Assembly: GCA_013388835.1 (NCBI GenBank) | Contig: JACAEL010000056.1 | Coordinates: 1-45,204, forward strand | DNA from: Candidatus Thorarchaeota archaeon | GTDB lineage: Archaea > Asgardarchaeota > Thorarchaeia > Thorarchaeales > Thorarchaeaceae | Direction of reading: 5' to 3' | DNA: 45,204 nucleotides | Part shown: positions 8,001 to 16,832 of the stretch, in pieces | Layout: the number at the start of each line of letters is the position of its first letter | How positions within the stretch are numbered: position 1 is the stretch's first letter | Program-made: the position numbers and the translations under genes | Notes under the pieces: model-generated | The model's database searches: none | Told to the model about the DNA's origin: nothing | The model's input: the letters and a program-made list of their open reading frames with translations, nothing else

Positions 8001-10076
8001 TCATGGCTTTTGCATCACAACGATTGACTCATACCTTATGTTCCCACGAAGTGTCTTCTCCAGATACCTGTTGATTACCATGCGGGGCCTGAATCCTAAC
8101 ATGGCACCCAGCAGCAGTATTACTCGCTCGTTTTCCACCTCGACGTATACTCCACCATTGGAGTCATCAGCGGAACCCCCAGAGATCCATACCTTGACTG
8201 GGAGGTTCTCGGCATAGCGCAGAGCTAGTTCATCACCAGTTATGGGTGAGAGTTGCAACGCCTTCATGTTGTTTCGCACATTGTGTACTTCCACAGCACA
8301 AGTAGTGCACCCCATTGCGATGTGCCCCGGTTCCACTTCCTCAAGAGTGTCTGTCAGCTTGAAGTGATTGTTGCCAATCACAGTGGCGATCTGCGCATTT
8401 CGTTCTAACACGCGCATCTGCTCCGCAAGTGACTGCTTCATCAGGCAGTAGAAGTCGTAAAGGCGGTATGCATGGTCCTTCTTGCCATGGTACTCAAGAA
8501 GCCGAATCAGAGTGATTGCATAGCCGGGGAGACCTGCAGTGTTTTCCTTGACTCGCAGCCTCATCTCTTCATTATCATGCTTGGCCCGCGGGTTACCGCC
8601 CATCCTATCCTCAAGCTTCCTCAGCTCCTCGGGACTTCTCACCAGTCCCAATAGGGCGAGTTGAGAGATGTCATTGCCAATGTAGTCCAACGCAGTGGAA
8701 TACGGAGGCGAGTTCACATTCCCGTGAATGACCCTTATGGCCTCGACGCTACTGAGATCAGCCGCATCGGCCTGATACACGACTCCTCGACCAATCTTGA
8801 GTTGCAACACCTCCTTCAATTGATTGAATAGAGCACACCTGCGGTATATGTCCTCCAGTATAGTAGCGATCCGCTCACAGAAGTCCTTGTGCTTCTTCCC
8901 CTTCAGGTCACTGATACACATGGCCAAGCCGAGCATCAACAGGTTTCGGATGTCGCCAGTGTATCGCTCTTCGACTATCCGGCGCGCAAGCACTATCTCC
9001 TCAAGGACATGATTCGGTTCGAATTCATGATATACGTCCGGAGCCACAGCGCGTATCTGCTCGTAGATGTCCGGATCTGGTGGATAGGATGAAGATTCCA
9101 GAGTGACCTGCCCTTGATGCTGCACACGTAACAGGTTTAGCTCAGAGTGAAACACCTCCAGAAACTCGGCTATGGATGCGTCCAGTTGCGCGGGGCTCAC
9201 ATGCATCAGTGCGCATTTTGCATTTGACATCAGCACGGACATGGGATTGATCTCTACACCACAGCTGTCAAATCCCATTAGACAAGACTCAACCAAGAGA
9301 GTCCCGCTGCCTGCGAAGTTGTCCATTATGGTTCCCTCTTCACCGGGCCAGACAATATTGACAAGCGCTCTTGCCATCTTCGGATGGAACTTGCCCTTGT
9401 AAGGATGAAGACCGTGTGACAGATAGAGCGAGTTTTCGCCTCGTTCCGCGAGGTAATCTAGGAACCTCTTTCCCACCCGGGCCTTTGCGGAAGCAGGGAT
9501 TCGGTAGATGTGACGCATGAGATTGTCAAACATACTGTCCACAAACTCGTCCACCCGCTCTCTCCCAAGAGAGGGTGTAACCTTCGTGATATACTCCGAA
9601 TTCTCCAAGAAGTACTGACTCGTAATGATGCGGACTGCTGCTACGCCATTGGCGAAGAAGACGTTGCAGTTCTTTCCCACGCGGCCTTGCGGAAAGACAC
9701 TCCTGAGAAATGTGTCCCAGGACTCTGTCTCGTCTGCAATGTAGATCTCCCTTGTGTATCCCAGGCGATGAACCAACCTGGGTACATCGTATGGCCGCAC
9801 CCTCAGGCTCTCAAACCCTTGAATCTGCCCATATGCGGTCTCATGACAAAGGTAGTCTTGGAAGCGTACGATGTCACTCTCGTCACCTCTCAGTGTTGCC
9901 TGTGTGGCATCAATGAGCAGATCCATGGGTCTGCTTCTTAGTACATCAACAGGACTGCGTACAGGCTCAACCGAACCAACCAGGCTCTCAATCTCAAGAC
10001 GGGCTAATTCCACCTCATGCTCATCCTTGATGCTGTTGAATAGCTTGAAGTAGGCGTACACGGGCGCACCTGCCAT
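8001..10076 (-). CDS. DNA methyltransferase-like protein with THUMP-like N-terminus
   Basis: A 691-residue SAM-dependent methylase. The middle has HGLHPYKGKFHPKMARALVN (221-240), motif I as IMDNFAGSGTLLVES (250-264) and an acidic SAM-ribose contact in GVEINP (273-278). After a helical insert of about 170 residues comes motif IV, NVNSPPYS (453-460). NSPPY points to N4-cytosine or N6-adenine DNA methylation. The N-terminal 240 residues, beginning VYAYFKLFNS with a HEVELARLEIESLVG helix, look like the N-terminal and THUMP region of tRNA G10 (Trm11-type) methylases, whose motif IV would be DPPY. It is probably a DNA methylase built on a Trm11-like scaffold, but an RNA substrate cannot be excluded. 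It is co-oriented with the 7735 methylase, with repeat copy A in the gap. Confidence 0.85.
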   Translation of the reverse strand: MAGAPVYAYFKLFNSIKDEHEVELARLEIESLVGSVEPVRSPVDVLRSRPMDLLIDATQATLRGDESDIVRFQDYLCHETAYGQIQGFESLRVRPYDVPRLVHRLGYTREIYIADETESWDTFLRSVFPQGRVGKNCNVFFANGVAAVRIITSQYFLENSEYITKVTPSLGRERVDEFVDSMFDNLMRHIYRIPASAKARVGKRFLDYLAERGENSLYLSHGLHPYKGKFHPKMARALVNIVWPGEEGTIMDNFAGSGTLLVESCLMGFDSCGVEINPMSVLMSNAKCALMHVSPAQLDASIAEFLEVFHSELNLLRVQHQGQVTLESSSYPPDPDIYEQIRAVAPDVYHEFEPNHVLEEIVLARRIVEERYTGDIRNLLMLGLAMCISDLKGKKHKDFCERIATILEDIYRRCALFNQLKEVLQLKIGRGVVYQADAADLSSVEAIRVIHGNVNSPPYSTALDYIGNDISQLALLGLVRSPEELRKLEDRMGGNPRAKHDNEEMRLRVKENTAGLPGYAITLIRLLEYHGKKDHAYRLYDFYCLMKQSLAEQMRVLERNAQIATVIGNNHFKLTDTLEEVEPGHIAMGCTTCAVEVHNVRNNMKALQLSPITGDELALRYAENLPVKVWISGGSADDSNGGVYVEVENERVILLLGAMLGFRPRMVINRYLEKTLRGNIRYESIVVMQKP

Positions 10077-10169
10077 CTGTCAACAGATGACAGTCATGAC
10101 CAGCATTGATAAACATGCCCCAGAACCGCACCTCTTCGCCTCCGCGCTTATTCACACAACCTCATAATA

Positions 10170-10188
10170 CTACATTCTAAAGATGTAG
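10170..10188. promoter_or_regulatory. Inverted repeat in nuclease promoter region
   Basis: CTACAT (10170-10175) and ATGTAG (10183-10188) form a perfect 6-bp inverted repeat about 20 bases before the nuclease start at 10207. It could be an operator. Function is inferred from position only. Confidence 0.35.
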
Positions 10189-10206
10189 GTAGTCGCTCGC
10201 TTCATC

Positions 10207-10983
10207 ATGTCGGACTTCGCCAAGGACAAGAAGACAGGAGAGCTGGCGGTCAAGAAGGTATATGCGCTCTTGAAGAAAAAGGGGTATGGACCAAGGCTGC
10301 CTTTGGAACCTCAGAAGGACCATGACATAGTACTTGGCGACGGAAGGAAAGTCGAAGTGAAGTTCGATGTGGTCATGGACACCACTCATAACCTCGGAGT
10401 GGAATGGTGGAGTGACAGAGATGAGCATCTGGAAGGATGGGGGCAGTACTGCGAGGCCGACATCCTCATACAGTTCTACAACATGGATAACGCGGTCGTA
10501 GTGGATTGGCACAAGTTCAAGGAGTGGATTCGGGAGAATATGGATGAGTTGGAAATGAAACAGTCGAACTACAGCTCTGCAGATGTCATCCTCGTTCCCA
10601 TTGAGAAGATCCCTGAGCACGTCAAGATCCCAGAACTCGCTCAGATGTTCTCGCTAGAATACGACCTCGAGCAATGGGAGATAGATGCCATCACAGGTAA
10701 ACGACCGAGGATAGCAGCTGCAAGAAGCGGCAGGTCGATATGCGGTTCTTGTGGAGAGGCCATACCACGGAATGAACTGAGGATTCAGACGAGTGGATAC
10801 TGGATGCATCTCGAGTGTGCCATAGACAGCAGGGTAGTTTCCGTTGGATCACTCGAAAGGCTTTCGGGCTATGACATGCTTACTGAGCAGCAGGTCCAGC
10901 ACATTAGAGATCTTCTGGAGCACAAGAGCAACAGGACTGGCGGTACGCGTTGTGGCAAACAGACAGACCGAACCGACAACTGA
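10207..10983 (+). CDS. PD-(D/E)XK nuclease with C-terminal PARP-like zinc finger
   Basis: A 258-residue protein. The N-terminal 55 residues fit a PD-(D/E)XK nuclease core: a helix with E12 (KKTGELAVKKVYALLKKKG), then D40 in KDHDIVLGDG and EVK at 50-52. This core is shared by restriction enzymes and Holliday-junction resolvases. A helical middle follows. Residues 177-206 carry CGSC (C179, C182) and WMHLEC (H201, C204), with spacing and flanking Trp-Met-His like a PARP-type CCHC zinc finger, which binds DNA breaks or unusual DNA ends. It starts 130 bp from the divergent methylase at 10076 and so belongs to the same island. The C-terminal tail of about 50 residues is hydrophilic. Nuclease and zinc finger are read from motifs. 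The cleavage target is unknown. Confidence 0.78.
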   Translation: MSDFAKDKKTGELAVKKVYALLKKKGYGPRLPLEPQKDHDIVLGDGRKVEVKFDVVMDTTHNLGVEWWSDRDEHLEGWGQYCEADILIQFYNMDNAVVVDWHKFKEWIRENMDELEMKQSNYSSADVILVPIEKIPEHVKIPELAQMFSLEYDLEQWEIDAITGKRPRIAAARSGRSICGSCGEAIPRNELRIQTSGYWMHLECAIDSRVVSVGSLERLSGYDMLTEQQVQHIRDLLEHKSNRTGGTRCGKQTDRTDN

Positions 10984-11791
10984 ATGGCATACCAATGTGC
11001 ACACATCTCGATTCGATTGTCAGAGCCGTTTCCTTGAGAGATTCGACCGGAAAAAGATAGGGCTCGCCGGCAGTGTGCAACTACGCCTTTTCTTGGGTGA
11101 ATCGATCGTGGAGGATAGAGCCTTGACATGATAGAGAACATTATGCCGGTTCAGTCCGACCGACAATTCAAATCGTTTCTCGGGGGACCGGTCTTCTTTA
11201 ATGTGCGTCGGGTGGGATTTCGAGGGGGTTTCCTATCGGGGTCGTGGACTTATGGTCGCGTGTGCAACGGGTCGGAGCACGGTCGAGGAAGAGATAGCGG
11301 AAACAAAGGCAGGAGTGGATGAGATGTAGAGGAAAACGCGCCATGCTGTCAAGTATGGAACAATCTGTCAAGGCACTGTACCATTAGAAGTCGAATGGTG
11401 GACCACACTCACCTTACACCTGAGCAGAACTTGCCACAATGCTTCAGGGCACGTGGCGCTTGGCTTTCGGTGAGGTATGCGGGGGTACTGGCAAGAGTCT
11501 GTTGTCAGGAAGACGGAGTAGGACGCAAGGAACTTGTCACATCTGGGAAACGGCGCGGTAGTCATTGCACATGTCGAAATCTACCAGAGTGTCAAGTTGA
11601 CCTCAGTTGAGATGCTTGTGAAACGGGGCAGCAGGGTCCGATACCGTGCAGACTCACTAGCGTTCTCTCCATTGCAGTGACTCTGCTGCAGGAAACCAAA
11701 CAAGCTTCGCAGACGTCCGCTTTCAGCACTCTGCTTGGCTCAGTCACCTCGAAAGGCTCCGTGCTTGTCGATTCGCTTCGGTTCAAGAGAA
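10984..11791. other. Gap without recognisable gene
   Basis: About 800 bases between the nuclease and the 3' end of the GmrSD-like gene. Short frames here do not look like real proteins. The stretch 11190-11290 is G-rich on the plus strand. I saw no tRNA and no convincing copy of the dispersed repeat. It may hold a decayed gene of the defence island, but I cannot show it. Confidence 0.4.
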
Positions 11792-13462
11792 CTATGATAT
11801 GGTCCATATCTTGGTAGCAATCCTTGCGAAGGCCTTTTGGCGATCTTCTATCTGTTCGGGACCCCAGGTATCATAGGCATCAATCTCCCTTGTGATTTCA
11901 ATCTTGGACTTCTGGTATGTCTTCTTCTTCAAGTCAAATCCCTTATTCTGGATAGACCTGTTGAAACCTCGGTCAATGAGGGTCAGATTCCCGATACGAT
12001 AGACCCACTCCTCATAGCTCACGTCGCCTAGATTCTTCGTCCACTCCTCACTAGGATTCTTAGGCAGGACGTGCTCTAGATCAACAGATTCCTGCACATC
12101 CAGTTCCCTAGTATCACGCTTCGCCCGTTCAAGTTCCTTCAGGATATACTTCGCTGCTCTTTGTGATCTTATGGAGCATTCGGCGAAGTCCCTACGGAAT
12201 GCAGCATCGTCTGGAGCGTTCTTCTTTAGTTCACTGATGACCTCAGCGATATCAGTGCGGGAAGCATTCACCTTCCTGGCAAGCTCTCCGGCCTCAGACT
12301 CAAAGGATCCCGGTCGTTCGCCGCCAATCACAAACTTGCGTATCACGAAGTCAACACTCGCCTTTGCCATTTGAGCGAACTCCTTGGACTCTCGACCGAA
12401 TCTATCAGCGGTGGCAAGCAACAAGGGGTGGACTTGGGTTGCTCCGATGGACCTTAGTGCCGACAGGCATCTCCTCACTTCGTCGGTCCAGTTACCGCTC
12501 ACACGGATAACATCCAGATAGGTGTTGGACAGATTATCCAATTGGTCTACGACGTCCTTTGATTTCAATCCTAAACTGATTGCCTGCTTGACCTTTCGGT
12601 ATAAGTCAAACTTCCTGAGTAGTCCATGCTTGGACATCCAATAGTACCTAAAGAAGCGAAGATACTCGCCTTCTTTGAACTTACTGGACAATTCTGCCAG
12701 CTTCGATGACAGATGGGGACGGTCCGCTTCATCGGCTGCCGCTAGGAAGAAGCTCTTCAGGAGCTGCATATGCGAGAGCTCGGTTCCTCTAGCATTCACA
12801 CTCTCAAACACATGATAAGCGTCCGTGTCAACCGTGGTCTTGATAGACATCATGTAGACATTCTCTGTCAGATACTTATAGAACTGAGCTAACCATTCAT
12901 TTCCCTTATCTACCTCCTGAGATCTCTGGATGTGCTTACAGAAGAACAAATACGCATTGAGTATCCGTTTATTTGATTCAGTTCTTGCGTCATTCCGTTT
13001 CTGCTCATCTGTGGTGTTGCCTTTCAGTATATGACTTGAGAAAAACGGCTGATCCTCCCGTCCTAGCTTGACTCTGTCGTAACGCATTTTAGTAGCAACA
13101 TCGTAGTAGCACAGACTGTCCTTTATCCTATCTAGCAGATAATCGCCATCGCCGCATCGCTTGTTGCGGCCTGTTCCTTTCTTCCATGACTGAGTAGTTA
13201 CATCTCGCATTGCAGCCATCAGAATGCACAATGTTGCCAGCCTCTGCTGACCATCGACAATTTCAAAGTGCGGAAGCCTGTCAAGAGTCCTACTAATGAC
13301 TATCGTTGTTCCAAGAAAGTATTGCCTGATTCCCGAGTTCTTGGCTTCAAGTATGTCTTCCCAGAACGCCTCAATCACAGCTCTGTCCCAAGAGTAGCAT
13401 CGCTGATATTCGGGCACTATATAAATGTCAGGCCCATTGAAGATATCAAGTACTCTGACCAT
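11792..13462 (-). CDS. DUF262/DUF1524 (GmrSD-type) restriction protein
   Basis: A type IV restriction-like protein; GmrSD relatives use nucleotide hydrolysis to cleave modified phage DNA. From ATG 13462 (556 residues), the DUF262 domain carries VPEYQRCYSWDRAVIEAFW (16-34) and the ParB/Srx-like nucleotide motif IVDGQQRLATL (68-78). A helical middle of about 300 residues follows. The C-terminal DUF1524 domain has the His-Me nuclease-like VDLEHVLPKNPSEEW and YRIGNLTLIDRGFN. Both halves are intact in one chain, as in the fused GmrSD proteins. The frame is open back to 13543, but those 27 residues are not conserved-looking, so ATG 13462 is preferred. The IS end at 13569 sits about 107 bp upstream and may have separated the gene from its original promoter. 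Confidence 0.9.
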   Translation of the reverse strand: MVRVLDIFNGPDIYIVPEYQRCYSWDRAVIEAFWEDILEAKNSGIRQYFLGTTIVISRTLDRLPHFEIVDGQQRLATLCILMAAMRDVTTQSWKKGTGRNKRCGDGDYLLDRIKDSLCYYDVATKMRYDRVKLGREDQPFFSSHILKGNTTDEQKRNDARTESNKRILNAYLFFCKHIQRSQEVDKGNEWLAQFYKYLTENVYMMSIKTTVDTDAYHVFESVNARGTELSHMQLLKSFFLAAADEADRPHLSSKLAELSSKFKEGEYLRFFRYYWMSKHGLLRKFDLYRKVKQAISLGLKSKDVVDQLDNLSNTYLDVIRVSGNWTDEVRRCLSALRSIGATQVHPLLLATADRFGRESKEFAQMAKASVDFVIRKFVIGGERPGSFESEAGELARKVNASRTDIAEVISELKKNAPDDAAFRRDFAECSIRSQRAAKYILKELERAKRDTRELDVQESVDLEHVLPKNPSEEWTKNLGDVSYEEWVYRIGNLTLIDRGFNRSIQNKGFDLKKKTYQKSKIEITREIDAYDTWGPEQIEDRQKAFARIATKIWTIS

Positions 13463-13557
13463 AGACCAATTCAGGTTCTGACTCAGGCTGCACCGCCTCC
13501 GCGCAATCGCAACGCTTTCGGTGCTGTTGAAACATAAAAGCATTTAGTGATTGAATA

Positions 13558-13577
13558 CTCCTGTGAAATCACAGGAG
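13558..13577. repeat. Perfect palindrome at the left IS boundary
   Basis: CTCCTGTGA (13558-13566), AA, then TCACAGGAG (13569-13577) is a 9-bp perfect inverted repeat. The right arm is the tip of the IS left terminal repeat, and the left arm matches the tip of the opposite end. It looks like two IS ends abutting. Confidence 0.6.
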
Positions 13578-14544
13578 ATGGAGGACACTGTAACACCACA
13601 TTTGGGACACCACCTCTCACTTGAACCTCTCTGAGTCTTCGAGGTGTCATGTACAGCTGTGCAGGAGTACTGTCCTGTCTCCAAGCGAAGCATGGGGGCG
13701 TGTGTGGTTGTAGTACTCCATGTGCTCGTCCAGTTCCAGCCCCATACGACCGCTCTCCTCGTCAATCGTGCAATGCAACCGCTCCACCTTCCCGATGGCA
13801 TGGGTGGTTCCTTCTCGTACGCACATGCTGCACTCTATTCTTGATGCACCACTTCTGTCTGGAGCGCACTGACCCCTCTGCCTCTGAATGACGGGCACGA
13901 ACACCGACCCGTTGATCGTCAGCACCTGCAATGGCTGTCCATACCTCGTCACAGAGGCCCGGAGCGCCTCAAGGACCACCCTCGAGGATGAGCTCTCCCA
14001 CTCCACGCTTGAGATGAGGTAACGGCAGGCATCGTCTATCACGTCGAGGCGACAGATAGACGCTTCGGCCATCTCTGCCATAAGGCCACATGAAGTCGAG
14101 CTGCCACAACTCGTTGGGATGTTCTCCCGATTGACCACGGACGATAGTGCTTCTTCCTCCACCTATGAGTACGGATTAGGCCCAGTCGTCGCATCACCCT
14201 GTGGACGGTCATGTGACTGACACAGATGCCCTCTCGTCCCGTCTGACGATGGCTGCTGTCTTGACTGCGCCCATCCCTGTCACTCGCAACAGGCGCACTT
14301 TGTCAACCAGATGCTGAGTGACCACTGTATTCCGGCGCCTAGGTGCCGTCGACTTCGGCTCGAGTTTCTCAAGACAGTAGAGTTCATACGCCTTGCGCCA
14401 CCTGTAGACCGTGGAGCGGGACACACCGAACACCATGGCGGCCGCCCTAACGCTGTGTTCATACGAGTACTTCACAACTCGTTCTATTTGTGTCACCGGG
14501 GAGATCATTGTCATCACCAATTACAGTGATGATCTCTCCTGTGA
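13569..14544 (-). mobile_element. Degenerate IS481-like insertion sequence
   Basis: A roughly 976-bp element. Its left end (13569-13593) begins TCACAGGAGA and ends CACTGTAA; the right end (14521-14544), read on the minus strand, begins TCACAGGAGA and ends CACTGTAA with one base fewer between. These are terminal inverted repeats of about 25 bp. The transposase reads on the minus strand and is broken. No clear target-site duplication is visible, which fits an old insertion. The family is suggested by size and by the transposase having an HTH plus an rve-type core. It sits at the edge of the defence island. Confidence 0.8.
13640..14520 (-). pseudogene. Frameshifted IS481-like transposase
   Basis: The N-terminal part (14520 to 14209) is an intact helix-turn-helix: SVRAAAMVFGVSRSTVYRWR. 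The integrase core follows in other frames. The segment containing ELWQLDFMWPYG, which would hold the first catalytic Asp, lies near 14095 in a different frame from the flanking LDVIDDACRYLI. The second Asp of the usual TDNGS motif is replaced in TINGSVF, while GKVERLH and YYNHTRPHASLG of the C-terminus remain. At least two frameshifts and a lost catalytic residue make it non-functional. Confidence 0.85.
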
Positions 14545-15001
14545 CGCACTCATGTCTTAACGTTGTGTTAACACACAAGAACTGAACTCCAGAGGATGCA
14601 TATCGCCAAAGACCCGGCAACAGCCGCTCAGAAGCTGGACACTTAGTGACATGTCATAAGAGAACCCAAAGGATGTGTACGGAAGAGCTACACCAAAAGG
14701 CAATGGGATATGTGCAATTGTGAATAGGGGGGATTTCGGGGCGATGGTCAGGCTCTTCTTCTACGAGAAGATGCACCCTATGCTTGAGTGGACACCATAG
14801 TCTACGAATTGTACCGCAGAAGAACCGTGCAAGAACGAAGGCAAGGGGCACCACAGAGCTCCCACTGAGAGAGAGAAGGGGTGGACGGCAAGATTAAGTC
14901 GGGACAACCATCGACAGTAGGGCTCAGACTATTCTACCTCTCCGAACCTGCACCTTTGAGAGGAATAGTTTCACTTAATGACACCCGTCTCACACTCTCT
15001 G
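14545..15001. other. Gap to the right of the IS; possible repeat remnant
   Basis: No convincing gene. At about 14617-14644 the sequence GCAACAGCCGCTCAGAAGCTGGAC (shown here in part: CAGAAGCTGGAC) matches 20 of 24 bases of the reverse complement of the dispersed repeat's end, so it may be a fragment. The rest shows nothing I can name. Confidence 0.3.
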
Positions 15002-15195
15002 GAAGGCTCCAGCAGCCGCCTCGAAGTTGCACCGTCCTGAGCATGCACGGAGTGGTGCCCATGTATGCCCATGTGAACTGGAGCATACGAGGTCAACTCG
15101 ACACCTCAACTGGCCTCGAGAAGACACTCTCAAGTGCTGCTTTCTGGGAGTGACGGCACTCCGGTGTTTAACTCCGTCCGATCAAGAACAGATGG
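15002..15195 (-). repeat. Dispersed intergenic repeat, copy E (diverged, inverted)
   Basis: A full-length but diverged copy of the 192-bp repeat on the minus strand. Read on the plus strand, it shares AGCAGCCGCC at 15011, GAGTGGTGCCCATGTAT near 15050, TCGACACCTCA near 15098, CCTCGAGAA near 15114, CTGGGAGTGAC at 15144-15154 and ACTCCGGTGTTTAACT near 15158. These follow the same order and nearly the same spacing as the reverse complement of copy C. The 5-bp hairpin GGAGT/ACTCC (15147-15151 and 15158-15162) is kept with a different loop. The long end-pairing is not clearly kept. Confidence 0.7.
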
Positions 15196-15272
15196 TGCGG
15201 GCAGCGTGTCTAGTGTCACACGGCCGCGCTGCACGCACGCACGCGCTGGGCACGTTGCTGTGCTAGCAGAGA

Positions 15273-16067
15273 CTATGGAAGCACGACGAGGAAGTAATAG
15301 TAATAGAGGCCGATGAGTCCGAACCCAATCAGGGCGAGGAAAGCTGCATTACCGACCAGCCAGCCCTTGGCACGTTTCTTCGGGACTTTGAATGGTCCGA
15401 ACGTCTTCAGACCCACAGGAGCCTCATCAAGTGGGCTGACCACTCGCCAGAGTATCTCCCACGGGTTTGCCTTGGAGGGGAGTACATCGAGTGCCAGATG
15501 AGATGCATAACCGAGCATGAAGAATCCCAAGATGTAGAGCTCAGTTGGCTCAATGTAGTTGACCAGCTGACCAACAGTGCTGAAGACTATCATCATCAGG
15601 ATTCTGCCAAGTGTCGGGAGAAGCACGATCACAGGTAGGAGAAACGAGTGGAACACGATGTTCCGGTGCCGCTCAATGCCCAGGAAGGGGATGTCCCAGT
15701 CAGGCATCAGCGCACCGACAAGCACACTGATGGACCCAACGAAGATGGACATGTTCCCTGCGATGTGCACGTCATATATCCACTGGTGGATTACACAGCC
15801 GCCCAGGCCACCGATGAAGAACGTGATGAAGAGCAGAGCCGCTCCGGATGCCGCATTGGTGGTGGTCCGGTCGCCCATGCTCTTGTTAGGTGCTTTGTAG
15901 TAGAGTATGGGGGTTGCGACGACCGCCAGCAACAGGCCCCCACCGAGGTAGTACAGGATGAGAACATCGACAGAGAGATTCTCAAACCAGACTGTGAAGG
16001 CGTAGATTCCGGTGTACAGCGCAACGAAGAAGGAGAATGCGAATATCATGTGTGACAACTGATTCAT
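15273..16067 (-). CDS. YdjM/DUF457-like membrane-bound metal-dependent hydrolase
   Basis: A 264-residue membrane protein from ATG 16067 (MNQLSHM). The longer frame to 16181 adds a non-conserved tail. The conserved metal-site region reads GALMPDWDIPFLGIERHRN then VFHSFLLPV, followed by GYASHLALDVLPSK. This is the D..H....HR...HS...H...D pattern of the YdjM/LexA-induced DUF457 family. About six hydrophobic helices span the chain, and it ends with a membrane helix at GLIGLYYYYFLVVLP. Family members are predicted membrane hydrolases whose substrates are unknown. It is divergent from the small GTPase, with about 150 bp between the starts. The family call is good and the function is open. Confidence 0.8.
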   Translation of the reverse strand: MNQLSHMIFAFSFFVALYTGIYAFTVWFENLSVDVLILYYLGGGLLLAVVATPILYYKAPNKSMGDRTTTNAASGAALLFITFFIGGLGGCVIHQWIYDVHIAGNMSIFVGSISVLVGALMPDWDIPFLGIERHRNIVFHSFLLPVIVLLPTLGRILMMIVFSTVGQLVNYIEPTELYILGFFMLGYASHLALDVLPSKANPWEILWRVVSPLDEAPVGLKTFGPFKVPKKRAKGWLVGNAAFLALIGFGLIGLYYYYFLVVLP

Positions 16068-16223
16068 AGAGGAGACCCCTGCATAATTGTGATAGATGTG
16101 GCCCGTTTCACTTATCTCTTTCTGAGACGTCTTATTGGGCACACGTTGTCTATGTGCAATCGAGCAACTGTTATTAGCCACCTGCAGCCAGTATTGTCTA
16201 CTCCAAGGGGACCAGTTTCAGTG

Positions 16224-16736
16224 ATGCGCTCAAGGGACGTGATATCAATTCTCATCGCTGGCGAAGGAGGAGTCGGCAAGAGCACGCTCGTGAAGAACCT
16301 CATCACTGGGAGCTACCATCCTCAGACGCTCACAGTGGGACTCAATGTGGAAACATGGACGTACGAACACGGAGGGCGGAAACGTACGGTCACCATCATG
16401 GACGCTGGCGGTGAGGAACGGTTCCAGTTTCTCCTTCCCAGCTGGGCACGAGGCACAAGTGGCTGCATTCTGGCATTCGATCTCGGGCGCTTCATCAGCT
16501 TTCTCCACTTGCCGGACTGGCTTGGAATAGTCCTTGGAGCGATGAAGCCTGACAGGGTACTGCTGGTTGGAACGAAGGCAGATCTCGGAAATGATAGAGA
16601 GGTCCCAGGAGAACACGCTGAGGCATTCGCACGCGACAACGGTCTCATCGGCTATGTCGAGACAAGTGCAAAGATGAGCATGAACGTCGTGGAGGCATTC
16701 CAGATTCTTCTCGAGCGGATCAACATTGACAACTGA
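16224..16736 (+). CDS. Ras-like small GTPase
   Basis: A 170-residue GTP-binding switch protein of the Ras superfamily, characteristic of Asgard archaea when found in this form. From ATG 16224: the P-loop GEGGVGKST is at 13-21, the switch I Thr is probably T37, G3 is DAGGEE (60-65), G4 is GTKAD (116-120) and G5 is ETSAK (146-150). The Gln of the usual DxxGQE is Glu64 here, which may lower or alter GTP hydrolysis. There is no C-terminal Cys for prenylation, so any membrane association must be indirect. The frame extends upstream to 16089, but those 45 residues show no conservation and the P-loop strand starts right after MRSRD; GTG 16221 is an alternative start. A small CxxC protein and a 7TM protein follow on the same strand. 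Confidence 0.95.
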   Translation: MRSRDVISILIAGEGGVGKSTLVKNLITGSYHPQTLTVGLNVETWTYEHGGRKRTVTIMDAGGEERFQFLLPSWARGTSGCILAFDLGRFISFLHLPDWLGIVLGAMKPDRVLLVGTKADLGNDREVPGEHAEAFARDNGLIGYVETSAKMSMNVVEAFQILLERINIDN

Positions 16737-16832
16737 GCATCAGCTGAGTCAATCCACACCCGTTCGGCACCAGTGAGCCACAAGTACGTTGATAAAGCGG
16801 AACTCCATTACTGATGACGAGTGGACTCGACC

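Noticed and set aside
14881-15316. Overlapping plus-strand frames right of the IS
   Set aside because: They run through the inverted repeat copy E and have no protein-like pattern.
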